Shown here: positions 27,679 to 37,606 of the stretch, piece after piece | Layout: each line of letters starts with the position of its first letter | Numbering within the stretch: position 1 is the first letter of the stretch | Assembly (NCBI GenBank): GCA_958295525.1 | Contig: OY282355.1 | Coordinates: 1,675,504-1,739,503, forward strand | Reading direction: 5' to 3' | DNA length: 64,000 nt | Source: an uncultured Dehalococcoidia bacterium | Lineage (GTDB): Bacteria; Chloroflexota; Dehalococcoidia; Lucifugimonadales; Australimonadaceae | Translations under genes and position numbers: made by a program | Notes under the pieces: model-generated | Database searches by the model: none | The model's input: the letters and a program-made list of their open reading frames with translations, nothing else | What the model was told of the DNA's origin: nothing

Positions 27679-30600
27679 CTACCTCACGCTTGCGGCGAGC
27701 AGCGCGTCGCGGCGGGCGCGCTGACGCTCACGCGGGGCGGGCGGCGCGACGTGCGGCAAGGGCGCGACGCGCTTGAACAGCGGAAGGTACGCCGCCCAAT
27801 TCTCCAGAACGTCCTCGGCCCGGACGCTGCGCGTCAGTTGATGGTGCCGCGCTATCAGCGCGCGCAGCGTCTCCGCGTCGTCCGGATCCTCGACGGGGGA
27901 CGCGCCCACCATTTCGGGGTTCAGGTTGTCCGCCAGTTCGTTGTTGAGGTCGAGCACGAACGCCGCGCCGCCGGACATTCCCGCGCCGAGGTTGCGGCCC
28001 GTCGGCCCGAGAATCACGGCGACTCCGCCCGTCATATATTCGCAAGCGTGGTCGCCGACGCCTTCAACGACCGCCCACGCGCCCGAGTTGCGGACGGCGA
28101 AGCGCTCGCCGGCCTGCCCCGCCGCGAACAGACTGCCGCCCGTCGCGCCGTAGAGCGCCGTGTTGCCCATAATCACGTTGTCGTGCGCGTGGAAGCGCGC
28201 GTCCGCAGGCGGGCGCAGCGTCAACTCGCCGCCGTGCATCCCCTTGCCCACGTAATCGTTCGCCTCTCCGTCCAGCGTGAGGTGCATCCCGCCTATGAGG
28301 AACGCGCCGAAACTCTGCCCCGCCGACCCGGTGAACCGAATCTCGATGCTGTTGTCCGGGATGCCTTCGTCGCCATGGATGCGGGCGATTTCCCCCGCGA
28401 TGCGCCCTCCGACCGTCCGGTGGACGTTGCGTATCTCGTGCTCGATCTTCGCGGGCGCCTTCTGGTGGATCGCAGGGAGCGCCAGCGGCATCAACTCGTC
28501 GTCCAGCACGTCCGCGTGCGGATCGTCGTTCCGCTCTTGCGTGTGCGTGTGCGGCGCGTGCTCCGTTCCCTCGGGCAGCGCGAGCAAGGGCGAAAGGTCG
28601 AGCGTTCCCGCCTTCGGGTGACCTTCGGGCGTCTTTTGCGTGAGCAAGTCCACACGGCCCACCATTTCGTCGACCTTGCGGAAGCCGAGTTCCGCCATCA
28701 ACTCGCGCAACTCCTCCGCCACGAAGAAGAGGTAGCGCACGAGCATTTCCGGCGCGCCCCAGAACTTCTGGCGGAGCGCCTCGTCCTGCGTGGCGACTCC
28801 CACCGGGCAGGTGTTCAGGTGGCACTGCCGCGCGATCTGGCAGCCCACCGCCACCATCGCCTGCGTTCCGAAGCCGTACTCCTCCGCGCCCAAGAGCGCC
28901 GCGACCGCGACGTCCCGGCCCCGGCGGAACCCGCCGTCCGTCCGCAGCGTGACGCGACCGCGCAGGCCGTTGCGGTGCAGCACCTGATTCGCTTCCGCGA
29001 GCCCCAACTCCCACGGCAGCCCCGCGTACTTGATGGACGCCCACGGCGACGCGCCCGTGCCGCCCTCCGCGCCGGAGATGAGCACGTAGTCGGCGTATCC
29101 TTTCGCCACGCCGGCCGCGATCGTCCCCACTCCCGCCTCCGCGACCAGTTTCACCGCCACCGCCGCGCGGGGGTTCACGACCTTCAGGTCGTAGATCAGT
29201 TGCTTCAGGTCCTCGATGGAGTAGATGTCGTGGTGCGGGGGCGGCGAAATCAGGGGCACGCCGGGCTGCGTGCGGCGCGCGCGCGCGATGATCTCCGTAA
29301 CCTTGTGGCCGGGCAATTGCCCGCCCTCGCCGGGCTTGGAGCCCTGCGCCATCTTGATCTCCAGCACCTCGGCCATCGCCAGATACTCCGGCGTGACCCC
29401 GAATCTGCCGGAGGCGACCTGCTTCATCTTGCTGCCTGTCTGATCTCCGTTGCGGCGTTCGCGGAAACGGCGCGGGTCTTCTCCGCCCTCCCCGCTGCCG
29501 CTCTTGCTGCCCGTCCGGTTGAACGCGATCGCAATCGCCTCGTGCGCCTCGATGCTGAGCGCGCCGAACGACATCGAGCCGCCGTTGAAGCGCTTGACGA
29601 TCTCCGCCGCCGGCTCCACCTCTTCCAGCGGCGCCGGAGGGCCCGCAGGCGTGATCTCCAAGAGGTCGCGCAGCGATATGGGGTCGCCGCCCGTGATCTG
29701 GTTCAGGTAAGCGTCGTATCCGTCTCTGCCGCCCTCGTCCGACACCGCTTTGTGCAGTATCCGCACGCTCTGGGGCGAGAACGCATGCGGCTCTCCGTCG
29801 CGGCGGTAGCGGTAGTAGCCGAAATCGTCCAACTTCCGAGCCTTCCCGTCCTCCGGGGGAGCGAAAGCGGCTGCGTGGAGCGCGAGCGTCTCAGCCGCGA
29901 TGCCGTCGAACCCGATGCCCTCCACCGGCGAGCGCGTTCCGGCGAAGCACCGCTCCACGACCTCGCTTTCGAGGCCGACGGCCTCGAATATCTGCGCTCC
30001 CTGATAGGCCGTCACCGTTGATATGCCCATCTTGGACATAATCTTGAGCAACTGCTTGTTGATCGTCCTGACGTAGGTCGCCAGGGCTCTCTTGGCGCCG
30101 ACGTCCTCGTCGTGCCCTGCTTCGATGAGGCCGCGAATCGTCTCGAACGCCATATACGGGTTGAACGCGCTCGCGCCGTAGCCGATGAGCAGCGCGAACT
30201 GATGCATTTCACGCGCGTCGGCGGCCTCCGCGACCAGCGACGCTTGCAAGCGCTTGCGCGCGCGGATCAAGTGGTGATGCACCGCCCCCACCGCAAGAAG
30301 CATCGGCGCGGCCGCGTGGGTCGCGTCCACCCCCCGGTCGCTCAGAATGACGACGCCGCAGCCCGCGTCAACCGCCCGCTCCGCCGCCGCGCACGCCTCG
30401 TCGATCACGCGCCGCAGCCCGGCGGGCCCTTCCGCTGCGGGGAACAGCACGGAGACCGTCTCCGAGCGCAGCGGACTCGTTCCGCTCCGCAAGGCGGCCA
30501 ACTGCTCGTCCGTCAGCACGGGGGAGTCGAGCCGCACCAGCGCGGCGTGCGCTTCGCTCTCCTCCAGCAGCGACCCGCGAGGCCCCAGGTACGTGTAGAG

Positions 30601-32256
30601 CGACATCACGAGATGCTCGCGGTACGAATCTATGGGCGGATTCGTGACCTGCGCGAACCGCTGCCGGAAGTAGCTGTACAGCAGCCGCGGCTTGAGCGCC
30701 AGAATGGACAGCGGCGTGTCGTCGCCCAGCGAGCCGACCGGCTCGACGCCGTCCAAGTAGAGCGGACGCAAAATGAGGTGCGCCTCCTCCGTCGTGTACG
30801 CGAACGCCTTCTGCGCGGCGATGGACGCCTCCGTGCGCGGAACGGCGTCGGCGTCCGCCCGCAGCCCGTCCAACTGGACCATCCGGCGCGCGAGCCAGTC
30901 TCCGTAGGGCTGCATCCCCGCGAGGCGCGCCTTGATGTCGTCGTTTCGCAGCAGAACCTTCCGCTCCGTGTCCACGGCGATCATCTGCCCCGGCCCGATG
31001 CGCCCTTTTTCGATGACGTCCGCGTCGCTCAGGCGCGCCGCCCCGACCTCGGAGGCCATAACGAAAATGCCGTCGCCCGTGATCTTGTAGCGCGCGGGGC
31101 GCAGCCCGTTCCGGTCGAGCGCAGCCGCGGCGACGACTCCGTCCGAAAACGCGAGCGCCGCAGGGCCGTCCCACGGCTCCGTAAGGCAAGCGTGATATTC
31201 GTAAAACGCGCGGAGAACCGGGTCCATATGCGGCATGTTCTCCCACGCCTCCGGCACGAGCATCGCCATCGCGTGCAGCGGGTCGCGCCCCGAAACGACG
31301 AGCAACTCCAGCGCGTTGTCCAAACTGGACGAATCGCTCCCCTCCTGAATGACCGGAAGCAGGTCATCCGCGTCGCCGCCCCACGCGGCCGACGCCAACT
31401 CGCGGGCGCGCATCCAGTTCACGTTGCCATCCAGCGTGTTGATCTCGCCGTTGTGCCCCAGCATGCGGAACGGATGCGCGAGTTTCCAACTGGGGAACGT
31501 GTTCGTGCTGTAACGCTGATGCAGCACCGCGAGCGCGGTCGTGTAGTCGGGGTTGTCCAAGTCGCGGTAGAACGCCTGCAACTGCGGCGCCACCAGCATT
31601 CCCTTGTAGACGATAGCCCGGTTGGAGAGCGAGGCGATGTATCCGCCGGTTCCCTCGCGCTCGATGGCGCGCTCGGCGGCCTTTCGGGCGAGGTACAGCC
31701 GCCGTCTGAACGCTGTCGCGTCCGGCGCGTCCGGCCAAGTGACCAACAGGTGCTCGATGCGGGGGAGCGTGGCGAGCGCCGCGTCGCCGATGATGGAAGC
31801 GTCTATCGGCGTCTCGCGCCAGCCGAGCGCGGTCAGCCCCGCGCCGCGCGCCGCGTCCTCGATCACCCGCCGCGCGGGGCCGGGGTTGTCGAGAGGCAGA
31901 AACGCCACGCCGACGGCCAGGTCGCCGTCGTTCGCCACCGCCGCGCCGAACCGGGCGGCCTCCGGCACGAATATCGCCGACGGGATCTGCGTCAGCACGC
32001 CGGCGCCGTCGCCGGTTTTCGCGTCCGCCGACACCGCGCCCCGGTGGGTTACGTTCACCACCGCCTGCAGCGCCTTGTCCAGCACAAGCCTGCTTTTCGC
32101 GCCGTTGATGTCCGCCACGAACCCAACCCCGCACGAATCGTGTTCGTACCGCGGGTCGTAGAGCGTTCTCTTTGTTGCTGTCGCGTGTCGCATTGGCGCG
32201 TCCGGGCCGCTCCCTGCGGCGGCTCCCCTTCTAGCGGCGGCTTCCTCTATCGTCAC
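27679..32256 (-). CDS. gltB: Glutamate synthase, large subunit
   Basis: About 1525 residues, the normal size for the alpha subunit. It hydrolyses glutamine and reduces 2-oxoglutarate to make two glutamates. The N-terminal-nucleophile Cys42 is in HDSCGVGFVA after a propeptide that would be removed. THRGAVSADAKTGDGAGVL, the FMN/2-oxoglutarate barrel (ISPPPHHDIYSIEDLKQLI region), the [3Fe-4S] cysteines in CQIARQCHLNTCPVG and the C-terminal beta-helix glycines are all visible. The start is taken as GTG at 32256, overlapping the glnA stop as GTGA; ATG at 32193 is a possible alternative. The small subunit gene gltD is not in the window. Confidence 0.95.
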   Translation of the reverse strand: MTIEEAAARRGAAAGSGPDAPMRHATATKRTLYDPRYEHDSCGVGFVADINGAKSRLVLDKALQAVVNVTHRGAVSADAKTGDGAGVLTQIPSAIFVPEAARFGAAVANDGDLAVGVAFLPLDNPGPARRVIEDAARGAGLTALGWRETPIDASIIGDAALATLPRIEHLLVTWPDAPDATAFRRRLYLARKAAERAIEREGTGGYIASLSNRAIVYKGMLVAPQLQAFYRDLDNPDYTTALAVLHQRYSTNTFPSWKLAHPFRMLGHNGEINTLDGNVNWMRARELASAAWGGDADDLLPVIQEGSDSSSLDNALELLVVSGRDPLHAMAMLVPEAWENMPHMDPVLRAFYEYHACLTEPWDGPAALAFSDGVVAAAALDRNGLRPARYKITGDGIFVMASEVGAARLSDADVIEKGRIGPGQMIAVDTERKVLLRNDDIKARLAGMQPYGDWLARRMVQLDGLRADADAVPRTEASIAAQKAFAYTTEEAHLILRPLYLDGVEPVGSLGDDTPLSILALKPRLLYSYFRQRFAQVTNPPIDSYREHLVMSLYTYLGPRGSLLEESEAHAALVRLDSPVLTDEQLAALRSGTSPLRSETVSVLFPAAEGPAGLRRVIDEACAAAERAVDAGCGVVILSDRGVDATHAAAPMLLAVGAVHHHLIRARKRLQASLVAEAADAREMHQFALLIGYGASAFNPYMAFETIRGLIEAGHDEDVGAKRALATYVRTINKQLLKIMSKMGISTVTAYQGAQIFEAVGLESEVVERCFAGTRSPVEGIGFDGIAAETLALHAAAFAPPEDGKARKLDDFGYYRYRRDGEPHAFSPQSVRILHKAVSDEGGRDGYDAYLNQITGGDPISLRDLLEITPAGPPAPLEEVEPAAEIVKRFNGGSMSFGALSIEAHEAIAIAFNRTGSKSGSGEGGEDPRRFRERRNGDQTGSKMKQVASGRFGVTPEYLAMAEVLEIKMAQGSKPGEGGQLPGHKVTEIIARARRTQPGVPLISPPPHHDIYSIEDLKQLIYDLKVVNPRAAVAVKLVAEAGVGTIAAGVAKGYADYVLISGAEGGTGASPWASIKYAGLPWELGLAEANQVLHRNGLRGRVTLRTDGGFRRGRDVAVAALLGAEEYGFGTQAMVAVGCQIARQCHLNTCPVGVATQDEALRQKFWGAPEMLVRYLFFVAEELRELMAELGFRKVDEMVGRVDLLTQKTPEGHPKAGTLDLSPLLALPEGTEHAPHTHTQERNDDPHADVLDDELMPLALPAIHQKAPAKIEHEIRNVHRTVGGRIAGEIARIHGDEGIPDNSIEIRFTGSAGQSFGAFLIGGMHLTLDGEANDYVGKGMHGGELTLRPPADARFHAHDNVIMGNTALYGATGGSLFAAGQAGERFAVRNSGAWAVVEGVGDHACEYMTGGVAVILGPTGRNLGAGMSGGAAFVLDLNNELADNLNPEMVGASPVEDPDDAETLRALIARHHQLTRSVRAEDVLENWAAYLPLFKRVAPLPHVAPPAPRERQRARRDALLAASVR

Positions 32257-33596
32257 AGGATAGGCAGATACCGCTTCGCCTCATAGTCCGTAACCGCAGT
32301 GCGGTAGCCTTCCCATTCGATCCGCTTGTTTTCGAGCAGCGAGTTGTAGGTGTAGTCGCCGAGCGCTTGCCGCAGCACGCCGCTTCCCTCCGCCTCCTCC
32401 AGCGCCTCGTACAGGCTGCCCGGCAAGCGGCGGATGTCCATGCGCTCGCGCTCGGCGTCCGTCATTTCGTGCGCGTCCCGCTCCGTCGGAGGCGCCGGCG
32501 GGTACGCTCCCTGCACTCCCGCGAGCCCGGCGGTCAGTATCGCCGCGAACGTCAGGTACGGATTGCACGCCGGGTCGGGCAGACGGAACTCGATGCGGAC
32601 GGACGCCTCCTTGCCCGGGCGGTACGCGGGCACGCGCACGAGGTTGGAGCGGTTCACCGCCGCCCACGTCGCGTACACCGGCGCCTCGTAGCCCGGCGCC
32701 AGCCGCTTGTACGAGTTGACCCACTGGTTGCAAACGCAGGCGATCTCCGGCGCGTGGCGCAGCAGCCCGGCGATGAATTGCCGTCCGGTGAGGGAGAGTT
32801 TGTGCTCGTCGCCGGGGTCGTAGAAGGCGTTTTCCCCGCCCTGAAAGAGCGACATATTGACGTGCATCCCGCTGCCGTTCTGATGCTGAAACGGCTTCGG
32901 CATAAACGTCGCGTACACCTGATGCCGCATCGCAACTTCCTTCACCACCTGCCGGTGCGTCATCACCGAGTCCGCCATCGTCAGCGCGTCGGTGTGCCGC
33001 AGATCGATCTCGTGCTGCCCGCCCGCCGCCTCGTGATGGCTGTACTCCACCGGAATGCCCATCGCCTCCAGGAACAGCGCCGTCTCGCGGCGCAGATCCG
33101 CGCCCGCGTCCAGCGTCGTCGTCAGGTCGAAGTACCCCCCCGCGTCGATCGGGGCGGGATCCTCCGCCGACTTGAGGTAGAAGTGCTCCATCTCCGGCCC
33201 GACCTGAAATTCGTAGCCCATCTCCGCCGCGCGCTCCAGCGCCGCTTTCAGCACCCGGCGCGGGTCGCCTGCGAACGGCTCCCCCGACGGCAGCCGCACG
33301 TCGCAGAACATCCGCGCCACCGCGTTTTGGCGCGGGCGCCACGGCAGAATCGAGAACGTCGTCGGGTCCGGCGTCGCCACCATATCGCTCTCGTCGCGCC
33401 GCGCGAATCCCTGCACGGTCGAGCCGTCGAACGCCATGCCGTGCCGAAGAGCCCCCTCCAGTTCCGCCTCCGTAATGGCGAAGCCCTTGAGGATGCCGAG
33501 TATGTCGGTGAACCAGAGGCGAATGAACTTGACGTCGTTCTCCTTCGCGGTGCGAAGGACGTACTGACGCGCCTCTTGGTCGCGGTCAGTGGACAT
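32253..33596 (-). CDS. glnA: Glutamine synthetase, type I
   Basis: A 447-residue GS, making glutamine from glutamate, ammonia and ATP. Landmarks are MAFDGSTVQGF, GPEMEHFYLK, HHEAAGGQHEIDLRH (metal and substrate residues), MPKPFQHQNGSGMHVN and RIEFRLPDPACNPYLTFAA. The short length and lack of the ~25-residue insertion fit the GSI-alpha type of Gram-positives, archaea and Chloroflexota; no adenylylation tyrosine motif is apparent. ATG at 33596 has GGGAGGG in front. It overlaps gltB, so GS and GOGAT are made together. Confidence 0.96.
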   Translation of the reverse strand: MSTDRDQEARQYVLRTAKENDVKFIRLWFTDILGILKGFAITEAELEGALRHGMAFDGSTVQGFARRDESDMVATPDPTTFSILPWRPRQNAVARMFCDVRLPSGEPFAGDPRRVLKAALERAAEMGYEFQVGPEMEHFYLKSAEDPAPIDAGGYFDLTTTLDAGADLRRETALFLEAMGIPVEYSHHEAAGGQHEIDLRHTDALTMADSVMTHRQVVKEVAMRHQVYATFMPKPFQHQNGSGMHVNMSLFQGGENAFYDPGDEHKLSLTGRQFIAGLLRHAPEIACVCNQWVNSYKRLAPGYEAPVYATWAAVNRSNLVRVPAYRPGKEASVRIEFRLPDPACNPYLTFAAILTAGLAGVQGAYPPAPPTERDAHEMTDAERERMDIRRLPGSLYEALEEAEGSGVLRQALGDYTYNSLLENKRIEWEGYRTAVTDYEAKRYLPIL

Positions 33597-33676
33597 CTGC
33601 GGCCCTCCCAAGACCTTTGCGCGGGAACGCGAGCGGCGGAACGCGGAAGCCGGGGGCGTATTCCCCCGCATCGTCA

Positions 33677-33705
33677 ATCGTAGAAGGTTCCCGCCCAAGC
33701 GTCAA
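33677..33705 (-). promoter_or_regulatory. Sigma-70 promoter of glnA-gltB
   Basis: TTGACG (33705-33700) and TACGAT (33682-33677) on the minus strand are separated by exactly 17 bases. Transcription should start near 33670 and leave a leader of about 74 bases before the glnA ATG. Confidence 0.7.
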
Positions 33706-33709
33706 GGGC

Positions 33710-33727
33710 TTGTGAATCCCATCACAA
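33710..33727. promoter_or_regulatory. CRP/FNR-type palindrome upstream of glnA
   Basis: TTGTGA-ATCCCA-TCACAA is a perfect palindrome with 6-base arms and matches the CRP consensus TGTGA-N6-TCACA exactly. It sits immediately upstream of the glnA -35, centred about 48 bases before the predicted start. It could instead be a weak hairpin after ppdK, but no T-run follows. Confidence 0.5.
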
Positions 33728-33747
33728 ACCGCAGCCTCGCCCGCCGC

Positions 33748-36705
33748 CTACTCCACCGCGATCTGCCGCAGCGCGCTCTGCGCCGCCGCCAGCCGCGCGA
33801 CCGGCACGCGGAACGGCGACGCGCTCACGTAGTTCAGCCCCAACTCGTTGCAAAACGCGATGCTCTTCGGGTCGCCCCCGTGCTCTCCGCAAATCCCCAC
33901 CGGAAACTTCGGGTCAACCTTGCGCGCCTCATCCGTCGCCATCCGCATCAGTTTCCCCACCCCCGACGTGTCGAGCGTGTTGAACGGATTGCGCGGCAGC
34001 GCCCCCGTCCGCACGTAGTGATTGAGGAACTTGGTCTCCGCGTCGTCGCGACTGAACGCGAACGTCATCTGCGTCAGGTCGTTCGATCCGAACGAGAAGA
34101 ACTCCGCCTCCGACGCCACCTCGTCCGCCGTCAACGCCGCGCGGGGCACTTCGATCATCGTCCCGAACAGATACGTCACGTAGACGCCCAGCGCGTCCCG
34201 CGTCTCGTGCGCGATGCTCCGCAAGCGGGGGCGCAGCCACTTCAACTCGTTCACGTGCGAAACGATGGGAATCATAATCTCCGGATTGACGCTCGCCCCT
34301 TCCTGCGTCAGCCGGCACGCCGCCGTCACGATGGCGCGCACCTGCATCTCGTAGATCTCCGGCATCGTAAGCCCCACCCTGCAGCCCCGGTGCCCCAGCA
34401 TCGGGTTGGACTCGCGCAAACTCGCCACGAGCGCCAGCGTCCGCTCTTTCTCCTCCAGCGCCGCGCGAAGTTCGGCCTCGTCCGCCTGCTGGGGAAGCGG
34501 AACGTGCTCGGACAGCCAGTCCACGACGCGCTTCCCCATCGCGTGCTTCTCCAACTCCGTCGCGCCCCGCGCCGCCAAGTCCCGCCCCCGGTGCAGCCAC
34601 GCCTCTATCCGGTGGTCGCCCTCGATGCGGCGGCGCAAATCCGTGATCTCTTGCGCCAGTTCGCCGTAGTCCGGCAGAAACTCGTGCAACGGCGCGTCCA
34701 GCAGCCGGATCACCACCGGCAGCCCGTCCATCACCTTAAAGATGTCGTGGAAGTCGTCCGTCTGGAACCGCTCCAGTTCCGCCAGTTCCGCGTGGAAACT
34801 CGCCACAACGTCCGACGAATCCCGCCGCTCCTGCGCCTCCGCCAGCCGCCGCCGCATTTCCTCTTGCTCCGACGCCGGAGCGCTCTCCAGCGCGCTCTCC
34901 AACTCTTGAACGCGGCGGATGAGGCTCGACGCTTCCGGCCCAGTGGCGAGCAGCCTGCGGATGTGCTGCAGGCGCTCCTCCGCGAAGAACATATGCTCCG
35001 TGCGGCAAAGCCCGATTCCCTCCGCCCCGTTCGCCCGCGCCCGCTGCGCGTCCTCCGGCGTGTCCGCGTTCGCCCACACCTGCAGCCGCCGCGCCGCGTC
35101 CGCCCAACCCAGCAGCGTGTTCAACTCCGCCAACTCGCTCGGCTTCGGCGCGACCGCCTGCACCTCTCCCTCGAACACCTCCCCCGTCGCGCCGTCCACG
35201 CTGATCACGTCGCCCTCCGCGAAGGACTTCCCCCGCGCCGTTATCCGCCCGTCTCCCTCGAAACGCAACTCCTCGCACCCCACGACGCACGGCTTCCCCA
35301 GCCCCCGCGTGACCACCGCCGCGTGACTCGTCATGCCCCCCCGGCTCGTGAGCACCCCGTGCGCCTTGATGATCCCGTGAACGTCGTCCGGGCTCGTCTC
35401 TTGCCGCACGAGGATGACCCGCCGCCCGGCGTCCGCCATCTCCGCCGCCCGGTCCGGATCCGTGACCACGACGCCCGACGCCGCGCCCGGCGACGCCCCT
35501 ACGCCTTCCGCCAGCAGCCGGCCCTCCTTCGCCGCCGCCTCTTTCGCCTCCGCGACGAAGTGCGGCATCAGCGCCGACGAAATCTCATCCGCCTCCACCC
35601 GGCCAAGCGCCTCCTCCTGGGTCAGAACGCCCTCGTGCGCCAACTCCACCGCGATACGCACCGCCGCCGCCGCCGTCCGCTTCGCCGAGCGCGTCTGCAG
35701 CACGTACAACTTCCCCCGCTCCACCGTGAACTCGATGTCCTGAACGTCCTTGTAGCGCTCCTCCAACCGCCTCGCCATGCTCTCGATCTGCTCGTAGACC
35801 TCCGGCCAGGAGGAGCGCAGCGTTCCGATGCGCTGCGGCGTCCGAATCCCCGCCACGACGTCCTCGCCCTGCGCGTTCGGCAGAAACTCCCCGTACAGCG
35901 CCCGCTCCCCAGTCCCAGGATTGCGCGAGAACAGCACGCCCGTGCCGCTGTCGTCCCCCAGGTTTCCGAACACCATCGTCATAATGACGCAGGCCGTTCC
36001 CAGGTCGTGCGAAATGCCCTGAAACTCGCGGTACGTGATCGCGCGCGGATTGTTCCACGAATCGAACACCGCCTCCACCGCCGCCCGAAGCAGCGCCCAC
36101 GGATCCTCCGGTAACTCCGCTCCCGTTCCCTCGCGGACGATGCCCTTGAAATCCTCGACCAGCCCCCGCAGCGCGTCCGGCTGCAACTCGTAGTCGAACC
36201 GCGCCCCCGCGCGCCGCTTCGCCTCCTCCAGCGCGTCGCCGAACTTGTCCTTCGGAATGCCCAGCACGACGTCCCCATAGCCCTGAATCAGCCGGCGGCG
36301 CGCGTCCAACGCCGGACGCTCGTCCCCCATCATCGCCGCCAGCCCCTCGACCGTGGCGTCCGTCACGCCCATATTCAGAATCGTGTCCATCATCCCGGGC
36401 ATCGAAACCGTCGAGCCCGACCGCACGGAGACCACCAGCGGGTTCTCCGCTCCGCCGAACGCCCGCCCCGTCTCCTTCTCCAAGACGCGGACGTTCCGAA
36501 CCACCTCGTCCCACAGCCCGTCGGGCAGACGCCGCCCCTGCCGGAAGTACTCCAACGACATCGCCGTCGTGATCACGAACCCCGGGGGAACCGGAATGCC
36601 GATGCGAGCCATCTCGCTCGCGTGCGCCCCTTTCCCTCCCAGCAGACTCGCCATGCTCGCCCCGCCTTCCGTCAGGCGGTACACCATCTTCGGCTTGGCC
36701 GTCAT
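33748..36705 (-). CDS. ppdK: Pyruvate, phosphate dikinase
   Basis: A 985-residue enzyme that interconverts pyruvate + ATP + Pi and phosphoenolpyruvate + AMP + PPi. The ATP-grasp domain (VVSVRSGSTVSMPGMMDTILN, about 91-111), the phospho-His loop GGMTSHAAVV and the PEP-domain Cys (ICGEHGGDP) are intact. It is roughly 100 residues longer than most bacterial homologues. Two charged helical insertions account for this, at about 595-645 before the DDFHDIF segment and about 677-770 before NPMLGHRGCR. GGGAGATTCGG precedes ATG at 36705. Next to enolase and GAPDH in function, it allows gluconeogenic or PPi-linked flux. The next gene downstream, glnA, has its own promoter. Confidence 0.95.
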   Translation of the reverse strand: MTAKPKMVYRLTEGGASMASLLGGKGAHASEMARIGIPVPPGFVITTAMSLEYFRQGRRLPDGLWDEVVRNVRVLEKETGRAFGGAENPLVVSVRSGSTVSMPGMMDTILNMGVTDATVEGLAAMMGDERPALDARRRLIQGYGDVVLGIPKDKFGDALEEAKRRAGARFDYELQPDALRGLVEDFKGIVREGTGAELPEDPWALLRAAVEAVFDSWNNPRAITYREFQGISHDLGTACVIMTMVFGNLGDDSGTGVLFSRNPGTGERALYGEFLPNAQGEDVVAGIRTPQRIGTLRSSWPEVYEQIESMARRLEERYKDVQDIEFTVERGKLYVLQTRSAKRTAAAAVRIAVELAHEGVLTQEEALGRVEADEISSALMPHFVAEAKEAAAKEGRLLAEGVGASPGAASGVVVTDPDRAAEMADAGRRVILVRQETSPDDVHGIIKAHGVLTSRGGMTSHAAVVTRGLGKPCVVGCEELRFEGDGRITARGKSFAEGDVISVDGATGEVFEGEVQAVAPKPSELAELNTLLGWADAARRLQVWANADTPEDAQRARANGAEGIGLCRTEHMFFAEERLQHIRRLLATGPEASSLIRRVQELESALESAPASEQEEMRRRLAEAQERRDSSDVVASFHAELAELERFQTDDFHDIFKVMDGLPVVIRLLDAPLHEFLPDYGELAQEITDLRRRIEGDHRIEAWLHRGRDLAARGATELEKHAMGKRVVDWLSEHVPLPQQADEAELRAALEEKERTLALVASLRESNPMLGHRGCRVGLTMPEIYEMQVRAIVTAACRLTQEGASVNPEIMIPIVSHVNELKWLRPRLRSIAHETRDALGVYVTYLFGTMIEVPRAALTADEVASEAEFFSFGSNDLTQMTFAFSRDDAETKFLNHYVRTGALPRNPFNTLDTSGVGKLMRMATDEARKVDPKFPVGICGEHGGDPKSIAFCNELGLNYVSASPFRVPVARLAAAQSALRQIAVE

Positions 36706-36813
36706 CCGAATCTCCCTCCGTCAGGCTGGAAGCCGCCCTGCGGCCCTGCCCGGTTGCGCCGACACGCGATGTTAGCACAGCCGCCCCTGCCTTGCCCGCA
36801 TCCCCCCTCCCAT

Positions 36814-36916
36814 CATTCCCGCGAAGGCGGGAATCCCACATCCCATGACGCGGAGCGCGCAGCGCATCGTCATTCCCGCGAAGGCGGGAATCCCGCATCC
36901 CATGACGCGGAGCGCG
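36814..36916. repeat. Two long direct repeats carrying REP-like hairpins
   Basis: A 46-bp unit beginning CATTCCCGCGAAGGCGGGAA occurs at 36814-36859 and 36871-36916 with a single difference, separated by 11 bases. The hairpin part is the same family as at 2.6, 52.6 and 60 kb but with GAAG in the loop. It lies between ppdK and the rsmI remnant. Confidence 0.85.
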
Positions 36917-36925
36917 GGCGGACGC

Positions 36926-37426
36926 TTACACGTCCAGGGACGCCGCATACGCCGCCCGCCGCGTCACGCCCATCTCGCGGGCGACCTGCGCCGCGGCGTC
37001 GCGCCGGCTCAGCCCGGACGCCCGCGCCGCCGCCATCGCCTCCGCGACGCGCTCCCCGCTGGGCGGCGAGTCCGCCGGGGCAGGCCGCGCCGCGCCCTCG
37101 ACGACAATCGTGAACTCGCCGCGAGGCGCGTCGAAATGCGCGGCGGCCTCGCTGACGGTTCCCCGAAAAACCTCCTCATGCGCTTTCGTCAACTCGCGGC
37201 AAACGGCGACGCGGCGGTCGCCAAGCGTCGCCCCAATATCGGCGAACGCCGCCGCCAGCCGGTGCGGCGCCTCGAACAGCGCGAGCGGCGCGGCGAACGA
37301 TGAAGCCTCGGCGAGCGCGGCGCGGCGCGCCTTCCCCGCGCGCGGGAGGAACCCCAGAAAATGGAATGCGTCCGTCGGAAACCCCGAAACGGCGAGCGCG
37401 GCGGTGACCGCCGACGGGCCGGGAAG
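36926..37426 (-). pseudogene. rsmI: 5'-truncated rsmI (16S rRNA 2'-O-methyltransferase)
   Basis: The last ~165 codons of an RsmI-type tetrapyrrole-methylase-fold gene: PGPSAVTAALAVSGFPTDAF, FLGFLPRAGKA, FEAPHRL, VAVCRELTKAHEE and EFTIVVEG are clear matches. Everything upstream of PGPSA, about 110 codons including the start and the GDAG-type SAM region, is missing. At about 37421-37426 the sequence changes into a transposase fragment on the opposite strand. The intact enzyme methylates C1402 of 16S rRNA. Without its N-terminal half it cannot bind SAM, so this copy is presumably dead unless a second copy exists elsewhere. Confidence 0.85.
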
Positions 37427-37606
37427 GCGGAGCGGTTGTGGCGGAGGTTGAACGAGGACTTGCTGGAGGGGACGACGTTCGAGACGGCGGAGGAGTTGAA
37501 GGAGGAGTTGGGGCTGTACCTGCTGTACTACAACACGGAGAGGCCGCATCAGGGGCTGGGAGGCAGGACGCCCCTCCAAGCCCTGCAGGGTCTGTCAACG
37601 AATTAG
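37421..37606 (+). pseudogene. IS481/IS3-type transposase, C-terminal fragment
   Basis: About 61 codons matching the end of an integrase-core (rve) transposase: GKAERLWRRLNEDLLEG, LLYYNTERPHQGLGG and TPLQAL are hallmarks. The catalytic DDE domain upstream is lost at the junction with rsmI. The stop codon TAG (37604-37606) lies inside the terminal inverted repeat, as in many IS481-family elements. Confidence 0.85.

Noticed and set aside
33589-36114. An 841-codon open frame on the plus strand opposite ppdK/glnA
   Set aside because: It is antisense to well-conserved genes, very Arg/His/Pro-rich, and has no domain. Long antisense frames are expected in GC-rich coding DNA.
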